Origin: Actinostola sp. cb2023
Taxonomy: Eukaryota > Cnidaria > Anthozoa > Actiniaria > Actinostolidae
Reading direction: 5' to 3'
Assembly (NCBI GenBank): GCA_033675265.1
Contig: JAUJYZ010001231.1
Location: 1-64,000, forward strand
DNA length: 64,000 bases
The notes below the pieces were generated by a model. It saw nothing but the letters and a program-made list of their open reading frames with translations, was not told the origin of the DNA and did no database searches. The stretch's first letter is position 1. Each line of letters opens with the position of its first letter. Shown here in pieces: positions 48,055 through 61,300 of the stretch. The position numbers were made by a program, and so were the translations under genes.

Positions 48055-49337
48055 AATAAGACCTCCTTAATAAGGCCAGATAGTTTGTAGAGTCGAAATG
48101 TGGTATAGGTTCCGAGTTAAGGCCACGTTTTATCGTGCAATACGATTCTTAGCATGGAAACGAGGCTCTTAACTATAGTACCGTTTTCTTCTCTATTTCT
48201 TTGAACAAGTAGTTCAAAACAGACTATAAGGTGAATCTACAACCAATTGAAGTCGTATATGGCTTTGTACATGTACATGTAGCTGGTTAAGGGCATCACG
48301 TGACTCATCGCATGCTTTTTGGAAAGACAAAATAATGTCTGGGAGACAAAATTGACGTATGTTATACGATTTTAAGGATTTCCCCCCGTTAATAGGCTCA
48401 TTACTCTTGCTTTAGGGACTAATAGTTTGTGTTTAGCCCCTTTGTTGCCATTTGTTCAAATGTTGAGCTCAAAATTACTGTGCAGTTATTTTTATACATT
48501 TAACAGGCTTACCGTATTTTCCGGTGTATTACCCGCAGGTTATCTGTTGATTTATCCATTATTCAAGCAAGGTGCGGGTAATAGACCGTTGCGGGTAATA
48601 AGTGACTCAGTGACTTATTGCCAAGACAGCCTTTGAACATGTTTGCCCTCCCCCTCCCCTTCTCAATGTTGAAGTCCTTCATTAGTGAGGTCCATATGTT
48701 GAAAAACTGAAAAATATGAACTAAACGCTTACAAATCCCCTCCCCCTCTCCAATGTTGAAGATACATCATTGCCCATGAAGGAGCGCACCTGGTGGTCAA
48801 CATTGTATGGAGGAGAGGGGAGTGTACAGGTGGGTAATCTCGATATAAGCTCTTCATCTAGTGTAATAATCACCAAATCATGTTTGTATAGGTATCTACA
48901 AGCCAGTAGGTGTGTTTTTGAAGCAATTGCAAAACATTAAAAAAATCATCAAAATAGTCACTTACGCAGTTTTCATGGGCAACCCTTCAATTGTCAATGA
49001 AGTAAAGTCACTGAGAGCTTTGCTAGTGAGTCATAGAACGTGACAGTTGACGTCACACCAAAGTACATTGAACCAATAAATCAGGTCATGCCTATTTGGA
49101 GACTATTAGTCATGCCAAACTCCAATGTTTTTTTAAATTAGAGCTATACAATGTAGATCCATGTAGTCAAAATAATGTATTTTGTACGTAGTCTTATTCA
49201 CGAATATATTACATAGCCCCCGCAACGTCATTCTCTTATCGAAACTATACAAACAATAGTGGGGAATACACAATGTCACTGTAATCAGCGTTTACTCTAC
49301 GTCGCTCTCCTCTGAATCATCACATTCCGATGGCACA
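48055..49337. other. No gene seen
   Basis: Contains a GTATTTTCCGGTGTATTACC phrase with repeated GCGGGTAATA (48,510-48,600) and purine/pyrimidine-rich blocks CCCTCCCCCTC with CAATGTTGAAG repeats (48,645-48,830), probably old repeat fragments. Confidence 0.45.
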
Positions 49338-51105
49338 CTATGCATGTGGATTTCGGCATGTTTCGTCTGCCATGCAAGCACTGGCCTTTGTGCAGGCAAT
49401 GGAAGTCCTGTGTTGTTGCACAAACACTTAAGAGAGGGTTTCCGTAACTATCACGTATAGGTTGGAAGTATAGAAAAATCCGAATTTCCAAAAAGTATGC
49501 CACAATAAAGGCTTTTGGTTACTGTTTCCAAATATGTACATTTTAGGTCGTTTGGATTTTTATTTAATTTTTGACACGATTTTTTATATTTATCGCTCAG
49601 GAGCGGTCAAAATTGACACCAAAATCGCGAATTTTCGAGAGCGAGCACAGAGAAATTTTAGCTCATCTGCAAAAACAATTAACGATAGAACGACAGCAAC
49701 ATCTTTTCTCAGCAGGATACCGATGTTAGAATTAACTGTAACTCGAAACTTAATTTTTGACAGATTTTTCAAATTTATGTCTCGCGTACATAATGTCTCA
49801 CGGCAAAATTTGGTCTATATTCCGAAGCTGAAAACTCACACTGGTACATCGCTTTGGTTATCAAGACTATATTTTTCGGATACACCATTCCTTCAACTAG
49901 GATTTGGCTGGAAAAAAAATTGGGGTAAATTAAAATCCTCATTTTTAGAGCGTCCCGGAAACAACACACTTGACGAAATGAGCGACCTTCTGACCTTTCA
50001 CGCTATCAACAGAATAACAGCCTAAACTGCAAAACTTGTAGCCTGCGTTGAACAATTTTCCACTAATCATTATTCTTTGTATGTTAAATTGTGAATCATA
50101 AAGTCAAGTATTAGATCGATTTTACCTACAAAACGAGCCATTTTGCGACATTATTGAGTGCTATATATTTTGAATTTAATGCTAATTTGCATTTCGGTAG
50201 TTTGTAAACAACTATTCACTGTTTTGCAAATGAACAAGTGCAAGCAAAATATCATGTCAAATATAAGAAAGCAAACCCTATAATGTCCTTCTTACCGTTT
50301 ACAGTCGTTTTACATACAAAGAATAATGGTTAGTGGAAAATTGTGCAAATGGAGCGCAAAGTTTTGCAGTCTGTTGATAGCGTGAAAAGTCAGAAGGTCG
50401 CTCATTTCGTCAAGTGTGTTGTTTCCGGGACGCTCTAAAAATGAGGATTTTAATTTACCCCAATTTTTTTTCCAGCCAAATCCTAGTTGAAGGAATGGTG
50501 TATCCGAAACATATAGTCTTGATAACCAAAGCGATGTACCAGTGTGGGTTTTTAGCTTCGGAATATCGACCAAATTTTGCTGTGAGACTTTATGTACGCG
50601 AGACATAAATTTGAAAAATCTGTCAAAAATTAAGTTTCGAGTTACAGTTAATTCTAACATCGGTATCCTGCTGAGAAAAGATGTTGCTGTCGTTCTATCG
50701 TTAATTGTTTTTGCAGATGAGCTAAAATTTCTCTGTGCTCGCTCTCGAAAATTCGCGATTTTGGTGTCAATTTTGACCGCTCCTGAGCGATAAATATAAA
50801 AAATCGTGTCAAAAATTAAATAAAAATCCAAACGACCTAAAATGTACATATTTGGAAACAGTAACCAAAAACCTTTATTGTGGCATACTTTTTGGAAATT
50901 CGGATTTTTCTATACTTCCAACCTATACGTGATAGTTACGGAAACCCTCTCTTAATTCGGACATCTTACATTGGCAGGTAGTGAGCTCCAGCAGGCTGCT
51001 TGGTGCAAGATCTTTTGTCATTAGCACTGGTTTCAAAGTACCATCTTCATCAGTTTCCCACCCCTGGCCCTCAGCTGGCGAAGGCAGATCGTGCGCATCT
51101 AGCAT
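49338..51105 (-). pseudogene. Cys-rich C-terminal exon of an unrecognised protein, split by foldback H
   Basis: On the minus strand, after acceptor TATATAG at 51,106, the frame reads HDLPSPAEGQGWETDEDG, LKPVLMTKDLAPSSLLELT and CQCKMSE up to a TTAA at 50,952. It resumes at 49,427 with Cys-rich sequence. In one frame this reads CTKASACMADETCRNPHA then a stop at 49,338; reaching it needs a one-base shift. A P-L-G-x-GW, LL-E-L, C-x-C layout before a short cysteine-rich tail is something I associate with uncharacterised invertebrate proteins often found near repeats; I cannot name it. Foldback H plus the shift make it non-functional as it stands. Confidence 0.5.
49432..50951. mobile_element. Foldback H: 1,520-bp TTAA-flanked palindromic element
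   Basis: TTAA lies at 49,428-49,431 and 50,952-50,955. Ends GAGAGGGTTTCCGTAACTAT are inverted. Arms of about 650 bp flank a loop of about 220 bp. TTAA duplication is used by piggyBac and Kolobok transposons; the RRG-like start leans to Kolobok, weakly. Each arm holds an ORF of 163-179 codons starting MYILGRLDFYLIFDTIFYIY. Among arm differences I checked, most change the residue (Asn/Lys, Arg/Gln, Tyr/Asp, Phe/Val), so coding selection is not indicated. Confidence 0.85.
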
Positions 51106-51575
51106 CTATATATGAACATTACCGAAATCCTTTGCAGTCTTGGAGTGTTGACTGTTGCTTCGGCTGCGACAACGATTTTTGAAATAGGTGTATATGTTTA
51201 TCCATGCTTTTCACCAACTTCCTAAAGGATAGTGAGATTGTAGTACGATGCGGTTTTCACACTGATCTCAGTACACTTTAATAATAATAACAGTTTTATC
51301 TTGACTACTAGACAAGGTCAATCAAAAACACCTCTGCAGTTCTCTTTTTACTCCTATTATTAATATGAGAATGTGATATTTAATATAATTCTGAACTTTA
51401 TTACTAACAGTAGCCACATGCAGTCCTAGACTGCCTATTTTTTTAATAATGAATGAGTAATTAGAATAAACCTAAATGATGCATGTATTGAATGATTGAT
51501 CATTTCTATTAGTACAAAACACTAAATGCTGTTTTTGATGTTAAAGTTCAATTCATAGAGTTTCCAAACTCTATT
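51106..51575. other. No feature seen
   Basis: Presumed intron or spacer upstream of the Cys-rich exon, AT-rich. Confidence 0.4.
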
Positions 51576-51973
51576 AGCCACTTTGGAAACGAGTAAAGGA
51601 CTGGGAACGAGTTTTACTAATTAATCTAATTAAGAAATGAACATCACAACAAAGTGCATGTCAGAATTAGTAAGTTTACAAAGTTTCGATAGGTTTAGTT
51701 AGATATTGAACGAGTAACAGCTTTCCAAACATCTCAAAATTTACAAAGAAATGTATGTTACAGAGGACAAGCGTCCCCCCTAACCATACATTTCTTTGCA
51801 TTTTTTGCAGTTTTTGAATGTCCGCAGTTCATTTACTGCTTGTCCAAACACTATCAAACTCCTGAAACTTACTAATTCTGACATGCTCTTTCTTGTGATG
51901 CCTTGTCATTTCTTAATTAGATTAATTCTAAAAACTCGTTCCCAGTCCTTTACTCATTTCCAAAGTGGCCAAT
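51576..51973. mobile_element. Foldback L
   Basis: Arms 51,576-51,763 and 51,782-51,973 are diverged inverted copies (CACTTTGGAAACGAGTAAAG, GGACTGGGAACGAGTTTT, TCAGAATTAGTAAGTTT) meeting at CCATACATTTCTTTG. The central word is shared with foldback K. Confidence 0.75.
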
Positions 51974-52430
51974 TGGTGTTTCTGCATCAGTTGCAAATTT
52001 GCCAGCATGGGATTTGTATGCGAGAAAAAAATATCTCTTGATAATTTGTTTGAAATATTATTATAAGAAACTTCAAAGTAGCCGATGGGGTATAAATAAA
52101 CTTCTTCATAAAACTTTTTTGTCTTTACACTTTTGTCTTTACACCTAGATGGCTCGGATCTTTATATGCGATAAAACACGGTCTCTCATTTTATAAACAT
52201 TACAAATGTACATCAAAGGGTTAATTTACATTGCCTAAAACTTTGACTTTTCTTTTCTTTTCATATTTGTTCACATTTTAATAATAATAATTTTATGACT
52301 TTTCAAAATTTCAAGTTTGTAGATTTTAATCAAACACACTAAATGCAAACAACATTTCAATCAAATTATTTGGTAAAACTTGCAAGGAAACTACTGAGGA
52401 AAACAAATTAAGTAAACATAAGAAACTCAA

Positions 52431-52790
52431 ATGAAGCCCTTAAACACGAAACCGCGCTATAAAAGGGACTGGACCGCCTTCATTTCACACCTTTCCAGCT
52501 CAGTTGAATCAACAGCGAGAAGAAAACGATTACAAATAATTGCACGAGTTACAAAAAGCTCCAAGGTATTAACAAAGATAGTCAAGTTTTTTGAGGAGAC
52601 AAAAATAAAGAAAAACTGATGTACTTTATGAAGTCGTTATATTTTTGCATCCCCACCCCTCACCCCCCCCCCCCTCCCCCACCCTAACAAAAACGAAGCA
52701 ATACGTTATTTTATAAAATTAGTACGTTTTCTTCCGAGCACTTCATCTATGCAATTATTTGTAATCGTTTTCTTCTCGCTGTAGATGTCC
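52431..52790. other. Unrecognised short ORF with flanking inverted repeat
   Basis: A 62-codon Lys/Arg-rich ORF (52,431-52,619) overlaps CTATAAAAGGGACTGG at 52,456, a TATA-like word. CAGCGAGAAGAAAACGATTA (52,515) is inverted at about 52,786. A poly-C/CT tract lies at 52,660-52,690. A repeat origin is more likely than a gene. Confidence 0.3.
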
Positions 52791-54236
52791 GCGTGGAGGC
52801 AATATTACAAATTGGCTCGACAAGAAAGAATGATTGAAAGAAAAATAATAAAATAGCACACCCTGACAGCTATGCAAATGAGGTCGTCAAGCGTGCAGAA
52901 AAGAATTTGTCGCAAGCGGTAATGCAATCAGCCTTGCATTTGTACACAACTTGTGTGCAAGTTTTGTGGACACGTCGTATGCCAACTTCAAGGTTTAATT
53001 TAAAAATGTTCTTATTTATCAATTTGGATAAATACTTGACATGTTATTCCTAATATAATGTCAAATATGCTACGGGAATATGGAACGTATTTATAAAGCC
53101 GTTTTAGAGATAATCTTGAAAGCGCTCGAAAGTGTGAAGTTTGAAAAACGTTTAGCAAAAGTGCCTGCAAAAGAAAAGCTCGATCTCTGCATCGAAAAAT
53201 AATTGACATTAATCATTTACATGAAGGATAAATACGTATCCAAGGAAACTTTTACCAGTGGTTTGGTTTTATTTCACCAATGCCGATGATCGTTAACGGC
53301 CGCTTTAGTTCATATACAGAAAAACAAGGCCTCAGAATGTTTATTCGAATTATTCAAAATCGCTCTGATCAAACAGTTTGAATTTTATCTCAGCTACTTT
53401 GCTTTACTATGTAGTTTATCATGCATATAGTCGCTTGTCTAGAGCTCATCGAAATCTTGATATATTTTAGAAAAACTGATTTCAACGATCTTTGTTTATC
53501 GTTGCCAAGGAAACCTCGATCGCGCTAAAATTGACATAATTCTAAATTTCCATCTTTGCCCGATAACTGGTGCAAAAGTCGTTTTGATCGGTCTAGGATA
53601 AGTCTATCAATTCGCCGAATGAAAAGTGGAAGTGTGGTCAGTAAAAAACTACTTTGAGTCACCTTAAACACTAGAAGCAAACAACTTACATGTACCTTTT
53701 TATTAGCTTCAACCTGCAAAAAAAAACAGCAAAAAAAACCCACAACATCTTGGTGAGGATGTGAAAATGTCCAAATGCTGTTGTCGTACGAGCCCTTACA
53801 ACGTCAAAATAAACACCGGAAGTAATATTTTAATTGTGTCCAGTCCATGGCGCGTGCTCTCACGTTGTCTTTTCACGTTGCATCGTCAATGCTTTAAATC
53901 TGACTAATATGTAGGTGTTTGGCTATTGGGGCGGGAAATAAATATATGTTAATTTATGTGCATACATTATTGATGTATAAATTTACTCGTTGATTTACTG
54001 TTTTAGCTATTTTTTTGTGTTACAATGTTTGCACTGACAAGTCCAATTTGTCATGGTTTATAATTAGCTTATCACAAATTTGATCTGTTTGCAGCAAATC
54101 AATAATACAGAAATCAAATCATGGCAAGGCATGTTGACATGTAACTGGCATTGATGCATGGAGTATGGATGAGGAAGAACAGTAAGGATCATTACATTTT
54201 AAATACATTTATTCACTACATGTAAATGCATTGATG
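52791..54236. other. No gene seen
   Basis: AT-rich DNA with one short purine tract. Nothing supports an ORF. Confidence 0.45.
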
Positions 54237-54238
54237 TA

Positions 54239-55114
54239 CAGTACCGATCGAAACTAACCTCAAACGCGAAGTTAACATATGTTAACGCAAAGCGTGCATT
54301 TGGAGTTAACGCAAAACAAACTCAAAGCAAACCTTGCCGATGTTTACGTTTGTTTAGCGCTTACTAAATGAACGCAAAGCAAACGCAAAGTAAACTATTC
54401 TATTCTAAACTCGATTGGATTTCATTTTCGAAAGCATTCAAACATCGTTATATATTTACAATGTAATAGAAATTCAGTACAGTTTACCGTAAATGTACAA
54501 AATAATGCACACACAAAATACACAAAATCAAACACACTTCAGCAAACTAAATGCGAGCAAAGTTAGCCGAAACTAAAAGCGATTTCTGTGTCGAAATCTC
54601 ATTGATAGAGGACGTGAATTCGAAGACATTTTCGATAAAAGATGACGATGTTTTCGCAAAGAATGAAAGGAACACAACCAACTAGACCTCGACTAGACAC
54701 TTGGCGCCGAGATGTGTCACGTTACGTCACACAAAGAAGCCGCTAATCAGATGACAAGAGAGCAATGGCGGCTCGTAGCAAATGGCTTCGCAAAGTTTGC
54801 TCTTCAAAGTCCGAAAAGTTAAATGTACCAGTCGAAGATCAAGAAAAAAATTACCTTATTGAGAAATTGCAATTTATTCCGTCCAAATATGTCCAAATAT
54901 GACATTTCAGAACCAGAAATCTTCCTTTAGTTTCCTTTGTAATTCACATCATTCGTTCGACCTTCGGCTCGGGTTTGTTTACGTTGTTCTTCTCGAGCGC
55001 GCGTTTGTTCTGAGTTAACTCCAAACAAACGCAAAGCAAACCCTGGAAAACTTTGTGTTCGTTTGGAGTTAACGCAAAACAAACGCGGTTTGAGGTTAGT
55101 TTCGATCGGTACTG
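54239..55114. mobile_element. Element Q: 876-bp TA-flanked inverted-repeat element
   Basis: Perfect ends CAGTACCGATCGAAACTAAC with TA at 54,237-54,238 and 55,115-55,116. Subterminal repeats of AACGCAAAGCAAAC, GGAGTTAACGCAAA and TTTGGAGTTAAC are dense on both sides. The CAGT start and TA duplication fit Tc1/mariner-like elements. No ORF. Confidence 0.9.
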
Positions 55115-55219
55115 TACTACTGCTGTTTTAAATATGTTATCTGTAAAATCACTCCAGCTTAATTGCAACAAGGCCGTAGGGAATCATGGGATATGTTATT
55201 GGAATGTACTTCTGTCATA

Positions 55220-55408
55220 GAGTCATTCTTGTATGAGTGGGAAGTAGCCATAGTACGGTTTGTTTGTGCAGTGACTGTGCAGTGTCCAAGAATTCTGATT
55301 GGTTGAGCAATTATTTTGCGTGCTGTGATTGGTTGAATGGATGTCTTCGATTTCGTACCATGACCGTAACTCCGTGCCGTAGGTTTCCCACTCATATGAA
55401 AACGACTC
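55220..55408. mobile_element. 189-bp TA-flanked MITE
   Basis: Ends GAGTC...TATGAGTGGGAA are inverted (TTCCCACTCATATGAAAACG, GACTC). TA lies at 55,218-55,219 and 55,409-55,410. The interior contains CTGATTGGTTGAGCA and GTGATTGGTTGAATG. Confidence 0.8.
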
Positions 55409-55660
55409 TAATGATGATGAATTGTAATGACTGTTGACACCATGCACATTATATCAAATAAACAAACAATAAATTATATTTATACATGTTAGTACCACCC
55501 ATACCCCCTTTTGGTCTTATCAGTCTCATTTGGCTTGAATGCTTTTACTCATCAAGCTGCCTGTGGCAGATGACGAGTTATAAAATGGGCTATTTTAGTC
55601 CATCACAAATCAACATACTTGGAACGAATATTCATGTCAACAACAGAAGCTATTAATGCA

Positions 55661-55970
55661 CCTTTTCGTAGTTTCCCAGAATGCTTCAGGATTCTGCGCA
55701 CGCAAGCAAGGTCAGGGTACAAAATAGATAGAAAATATTAAGAGAGAATGAAGAAATTCAGTAGAAAACTTAGACTTTTAAATTAAAAGTGCGTAAGAAG
55801 AATTACAAAGATAGATGCAAATTCTCAAGCAAATAAAATATTTTTATTCTGTTCTTGATTCGTTACAGTAGTCATATTTTCCTCAAAACACGATCAATTC
55901 TAAATATTCTGTACCCTGACCTCGCTTGCGCACGCAGAATCATGAAGCATTCTGGGAAACTATGGAAAGG
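55661..55970. mobile_element. 310-bp MITE with ~60-bp ends
   Basis: CCTTTTCGTAGTTTCCCAGA, ATGCTTCAGGATTCTGCGCA and GCAAGGTCAGGGTACA are inverted at 55,970 with few mismatches. Target duplication unclear. Confidence 0.85.
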
Positions 55971-57384
55971 TCCATAGTTGTCTGATCTGGCGACACTAAA
56001 AATGGCTGTGAGGGAGACTAAGGCTATTGTGATATATTAGATAATTGTCATGTATTTGAGAAAGTTAGTCTTGAGTGACAATAAACAACAGAAAGGAGGT
56101 CAGATCTCATTATGGGTCATTTCACAGTATTTGGACAAAAATAATAATAAATGAGATAGGTAAACAATCATTAAAATCCACTTCTTCAATAAGCAGAATA
56201 GCTCAAGTTTATGATTTAAAACTAGGCTAACCATAGGTCAAAAATTGCGACCTCCAAATTCGAAAACCAAGACAAATTGACAATCCTCCATGCACGTAAA
56301 AATGTTTTGATTTCGCGATCGTTTCTTGTCCATTTCAGCCGTGGGAACGGTCCATTCTGATTGGTTGAGTTTTACAGAGATGTGATTTCCGCTGTCATGT
56401 TACATAGGAGGCTAGTTATTGCAAGCCCGTGTAGTACATAGCTAGCCACCTGAACAGTTTTAGAAATGATTTATAAGCCATCTACGCTTCGCTCCGACGG
56501 CAATTATTATCACTGAAGAAAGACATTAGTATCAATCAATAAGCTTATAAATCAACATACACTTTTTTTCTTTATCAATGTACGTACTTTATCGATTTTT
56601 CAGTATTCATTTTTCTACACTTATGAACGGTCTCTTATGAACACCTATATCTTGAATTTAGAATAAAGTTTGGTACGGTTGGCGGCACAATAAACGAACG
56701 AGCTGTTACTGTTAGGCAGATAATTCAGTGACGATGTCTCTGCATCTGGGATGACTTGGTTTCCAAGAGTTATACGGTACTACATGTAGGATTCGATCGA
56801 TTACTTATGTTTTCCACAGTGGCAATCAGTGCAGCGACTTAGGACACAACAGAGCTGAAAGACTAATAAAATAACATTGCCTTCCCCTCGATACTATGTT
56901 GCTAACTGAAGCGATCGTCAACAATAAACGAAGATCTTTACATAATTCCATCGAAGAATCGGATGTAAAGTACGAGATCCACTCTAAACACAAGATCACG
57001 AGTCACAATTGCCGAAATGAACGACAGGAACGTATGATATATGACGTCAGGGCAAAAGTCACGTGGAAAACAAACATCCACATCCACTGAAAAACACAAA
57101 TCGAGAATCGAGCTGGCATCTGAGACACAGGAAGCCCAACCAAAGATTAGTGTTGCTCACAGTTCGCTCGCTGGGGCTCGCTCACTGGTCGCAAAAAAAC
57201 AATACATCATTGTGCTAACATTCATTGAAAAAATGAACTCTGATAAAGAGAAAAGGGTTCAACTATGTTGATCAGTAGCACGATCCAGGGGTGCAAACGG
57301 TGTTTACATTATTGTTATCACAAAATAAAATCCAGCAAAAATTGAATTGCCTTGAAACTTTCCACAACAGTACCTAAGTTAAAG
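55971..57384. other. No gene seen
   Basis: AT-rich. The ORF at 56,896-57,271 region is weak and overlaps an ACACAGGAAGCCCAACC motif (57,126-57,142) like the ends of the PIF1 element. GATTGGTTGAG (56,360) resembles promoter-like CCAAT words but has no gene nearby. Confidence 0.4.
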
Positions 57385-58312
57385 TGCTACTTGGACGAAA
57401 AGCAGTCGAAATTTAAAATGAGCTGTAATTTTGCTGAAGTAATTTTGAACGACATATTACACACTGTAATAAGGGACTTGTCAGAAATTAGCGGGGGAGG
57501 GGAGGTGGAAAATGGGGGAGGGTCATAACTTTTTGAGCCCCTGAAAAGGGAAGGGTCATGAAAAAACAGGCAGTGAAAAGGGGAGGGTCACATAAATTTA
57601 CGCTCATGTGGGAGCAAGAGCATTGTGTTTCAATAATATTATAGTATGACAGGAATCAATAGCAAAACCATGTATATCAATGGACTATAGCCTTTGCAAA
57701 ATGCTCAAAAATCATTCAACACCGTCATTTTTGGTGGGTTATAGACCTTGAAAATGCGCAAAAGTGGCCCAAAATTCCAATGGACCACAGTCCATCCAAT
57801 GTGCACAAAAATGGCCTGAAATTACAATTTTCATATATTTATCGTCTGGGGGGTCGGAGGATTTGGGAGGAGTTCACTTGGTTAAGGGGCATCACTTGGG
57901 AAAGGGTGGGTGTATCACTCTAAGGCTCACACGATTCGGCCACAATATCAATTTTCTGTCAGTTTAAACTTGCTGGAAACTGCTCTCAAATGGCAGGAAA
58001 TGCTATTTCAGAGACCCTCCACCTCAGAAATTTTCAGGGGGCCATGCCCGCACCACCCTAGGACCTCGCCACTCGTCATATTGCGGATTAGGTGTTTTTT
58101 TATTATTTTTTTTATTTTATTTTTTTATTATCATTTTTATTTCAATTGTACAAATATAAATAACAGCATATATAAATAACATATAATATACAATACAATA
58201 TGCAATACGAAATACAATACGATATACAATACGATATACAATACAATATACAATATACAATATAGTTAACTAGGTATTGGGACTGTAAAGACTGAGCAAT
58301 ATGTATAAAAGT

Positions 58313-61300
58313 CTATATTTTAGCATCAAGTGCATTTCTCAACTTTTCAAATTTTGTCAGGTGAAATGATAATTTGTTATTCTTATAGGCAATAGTATAT
58401 TCTAACTTTTCGTAGTGTTTCAATAAGGTTTGGAAACCTTTTAAACTTAACAAAGAACTATTCCTACATCTGTATATAAAATACTTATATAAAAGAAGTA
58501 TAAAATTGACTAATATTGACTTATTGTTATCATGAAGGCCGGTGACCATTAATACTGAAGTTAACTCTGGTAGTTTGATATTATACGGTTTGAACCAATT
58601 AGTTATATCAAGATATAATGTTGCTGAGTCTTTACAGTACACAAAGATATGTTCAATAGTTTCGTTATTAGATTGACAGAAAGAACACAGAGGGGAAGTT
58701 TGGAGTTTAAATCTAACTAGATCCTTATTTAAATATAGACAATTCATAAGTATTTTATACTGAAACCATCTAAGTTTCGTATCAATAGTAGTTTTATATA
58801 TCAGACAATAAGCTGATTCCCAGTCAATAGAAATATCTGAAAAGATTTGTTGCCACCTACGCTGAGAAGTTGGAGCAGTGAACTTTCTGTCAATAAATAG
58901 GTCATAAATCTGTTTTGTTTTGATTTTGTTTATATTAATCTTCTTGCCACTTATTTCAATTTGTCTCTGTGGAGCATGTACTTGTGAAGGCATGTGCATA
59001 TTTTTCTTTAATTCTCTCTTCCACTCCGCTGGAATAGCACTAATTAAACCCCTCCAACTCATATAATCTACCTCCAGTAATCCTTTCATTTTCGCCCATT
59101 CCCAGTTGAAGCCAATGGTGGGGTCCCATAAATCACTTACTAACAGAATTCCCTTTTTAACTAGTCGTTGCATGTACCCTTTATCAATATCAATTTTAAT
59201 GTAAATGTTGTTCCACAGGGACTGTTTTAAAATGTCGGTCCGATTGTCGTCGATTTTTGTGCCACAAAACGTAGCCCATGCATTCAGTACGTTAGTGTAA
59301 AATAAAGACAAGTCCTTAGGTATTTTTGTGCAGTCAAAATTCTCTCTGATGCATTCAGGCCCCCCGATACTTCTCAGTTTCCGTAACGGTAGCACTTTCC
59401 AATAACTATAAGTGTTATCAAGTAGTTTAGTTGCCCATTTAAAGTGACTCGCTTTAATCATACTCTCAAAATCAGGAAGCTTTAACCCTCCCACTTCATA
59501 ATTCCCAATAAGTGTATTATATTTGATTTTTGGTTTTTTCCCATTCCATACAAACTTTGCCACCTCAGACTTTACTTCTTTTATAAAACTCTCCTTCACT
59601 CCTGTTTTAGTACAGATATAATATAGTTTAGAGAGACCTAGCGCCCGTAAAATTTGTATCTTCCCGTAAGGGGTGAGATTTCTAGAATTCCAAATCGAGA
59701 GTGTTGTCCTAAAGTTTTCAAATATGCGTTCAAAATTATTTTTCTCTCGATATAATTTATTATGAGAAAAATGTACCCCTAAAATTTTGACACCCGAAAC
59801 GTGAAAGTCAATCCATTTGAGTTCTTTTTCACCTGGTTTAGTAATTGTGAGCCCTGTTCTTGGGCCAATCCAGCCAACCTCGGATTTATCCACATTAATC
59901 TTTAACGATGAATAGAGCTGAAATTTGCTAAAATCTTCCAATACTTTTTTTAGAGATTCCGGATTTTGCAAAAAGAAGGTTGTATCGTCAGCAAAAAGTA
60001 GGATCTTCAACATAGTATCTTTGTCTAAATTAAATCCCTTTATGTCCCTATTTTCGCGAATCATTATCGCCATTATCTCTATGGCTAAGATAAATAAATA
60101 TGGAGAGGTAGGGTCTCCTTGTTTCGTGCCCCTTGTTATATCGAAAAAGTTTGTAGCCGTTCCGTTGTTTAATACACAGCTCTGTGTCTTGTTGAACATT
60201 ATACGAATCCAGTTGATAAACTGCTCTCCGAACCCAAAGTTGTTTAATGTCGCAAAAATAAAGTTATGTTCTATACTGTCGAATGCTTTTTCGAAATCTG
60301 CGGCAAAAAGGAGCAATGATTCATTTTCAGCTAACGTATGGTCTAACAGGTCCTCAATAAACTTTATCGGCTCCTCAATATTTCTATCTTTAATGTAGGC
60401 AACTTGATTCGGATGAATGACACTAGGTAATATACTAATAATTCTAGCGGAGAGGGCTGTGGTACAAATTTTAACGTCTACATTTATCAAGCTTATTGGA
60501 CGCCAGTTTTTCAAATAGCGATTGTCTTTACCCGGTTTTGCAATCATTGTAATAACTGCCTGTCTTTGAGATGTAGTTAAGCAGCCCTTCTCAAAACATT
60601 CATTCAAACAATCTACTAAAAGTGGACCTAACAGGGGCCAAAGGGTCATGTAAAGTTCTTTCGTTAAACCGTCATTGCCTGGGCATTTGGATGATCCCAG
60701 TTTCTGTAGGGCGTCATAGCATTCTTTTAATGAAAGACAACCTTCGCATTTCATTCTTTCCTCAACCGATATCTTCGGAGTAATTAAAGTTGATAAAAAA
60801 GTTAAGCACTCCTCTTCCGATTTCATACTCTTTGATGAGTATAAGCTGCTATAAAAGTATGTTATCTTTTGTTGTATATCTCTTGGGTCTATTATTGTTT
60901 GATCTCCGTCCACTAATTTACGTATATGCGTCTTAGCTTTGTTTCTCTTTTCTAATGTTAGGAAGTATTTTGTATTTTTTCTCCCTCCTCGTACCACTTA
61001 CACCTGGATCTCAGTATGATTCCTTCAGTTACATAGTTACTATAATTTTCCAATTCTAATTTATATTGTCCATGTTTTGTTAACAAATCAGCATCCTTTT
61101 CCCATCCTCTGAAACTTTCGACGTTTTGAATTTTGTTTTCTATATCTTTGTAATGTGCACGAAACTTTCTAGCCCTAGTCTTCGAATATGATATTGAGAA
61201 TTTCCTAATTTCGTACTTAATTAACTCCCATTTGTTTTGAGGGCTGGCTATGCCCTCTTTTCGAAAACTCTTTTGTTTATTTTCTATTATCGTGCTGACC

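Noticed and set aside
49534..50849. Paired ORFs of 163 and 179 codons in the arms of H
   Set aside because: Arm differences I checked mostly change the residue, and the frame is simply duplicated by the palindrome.
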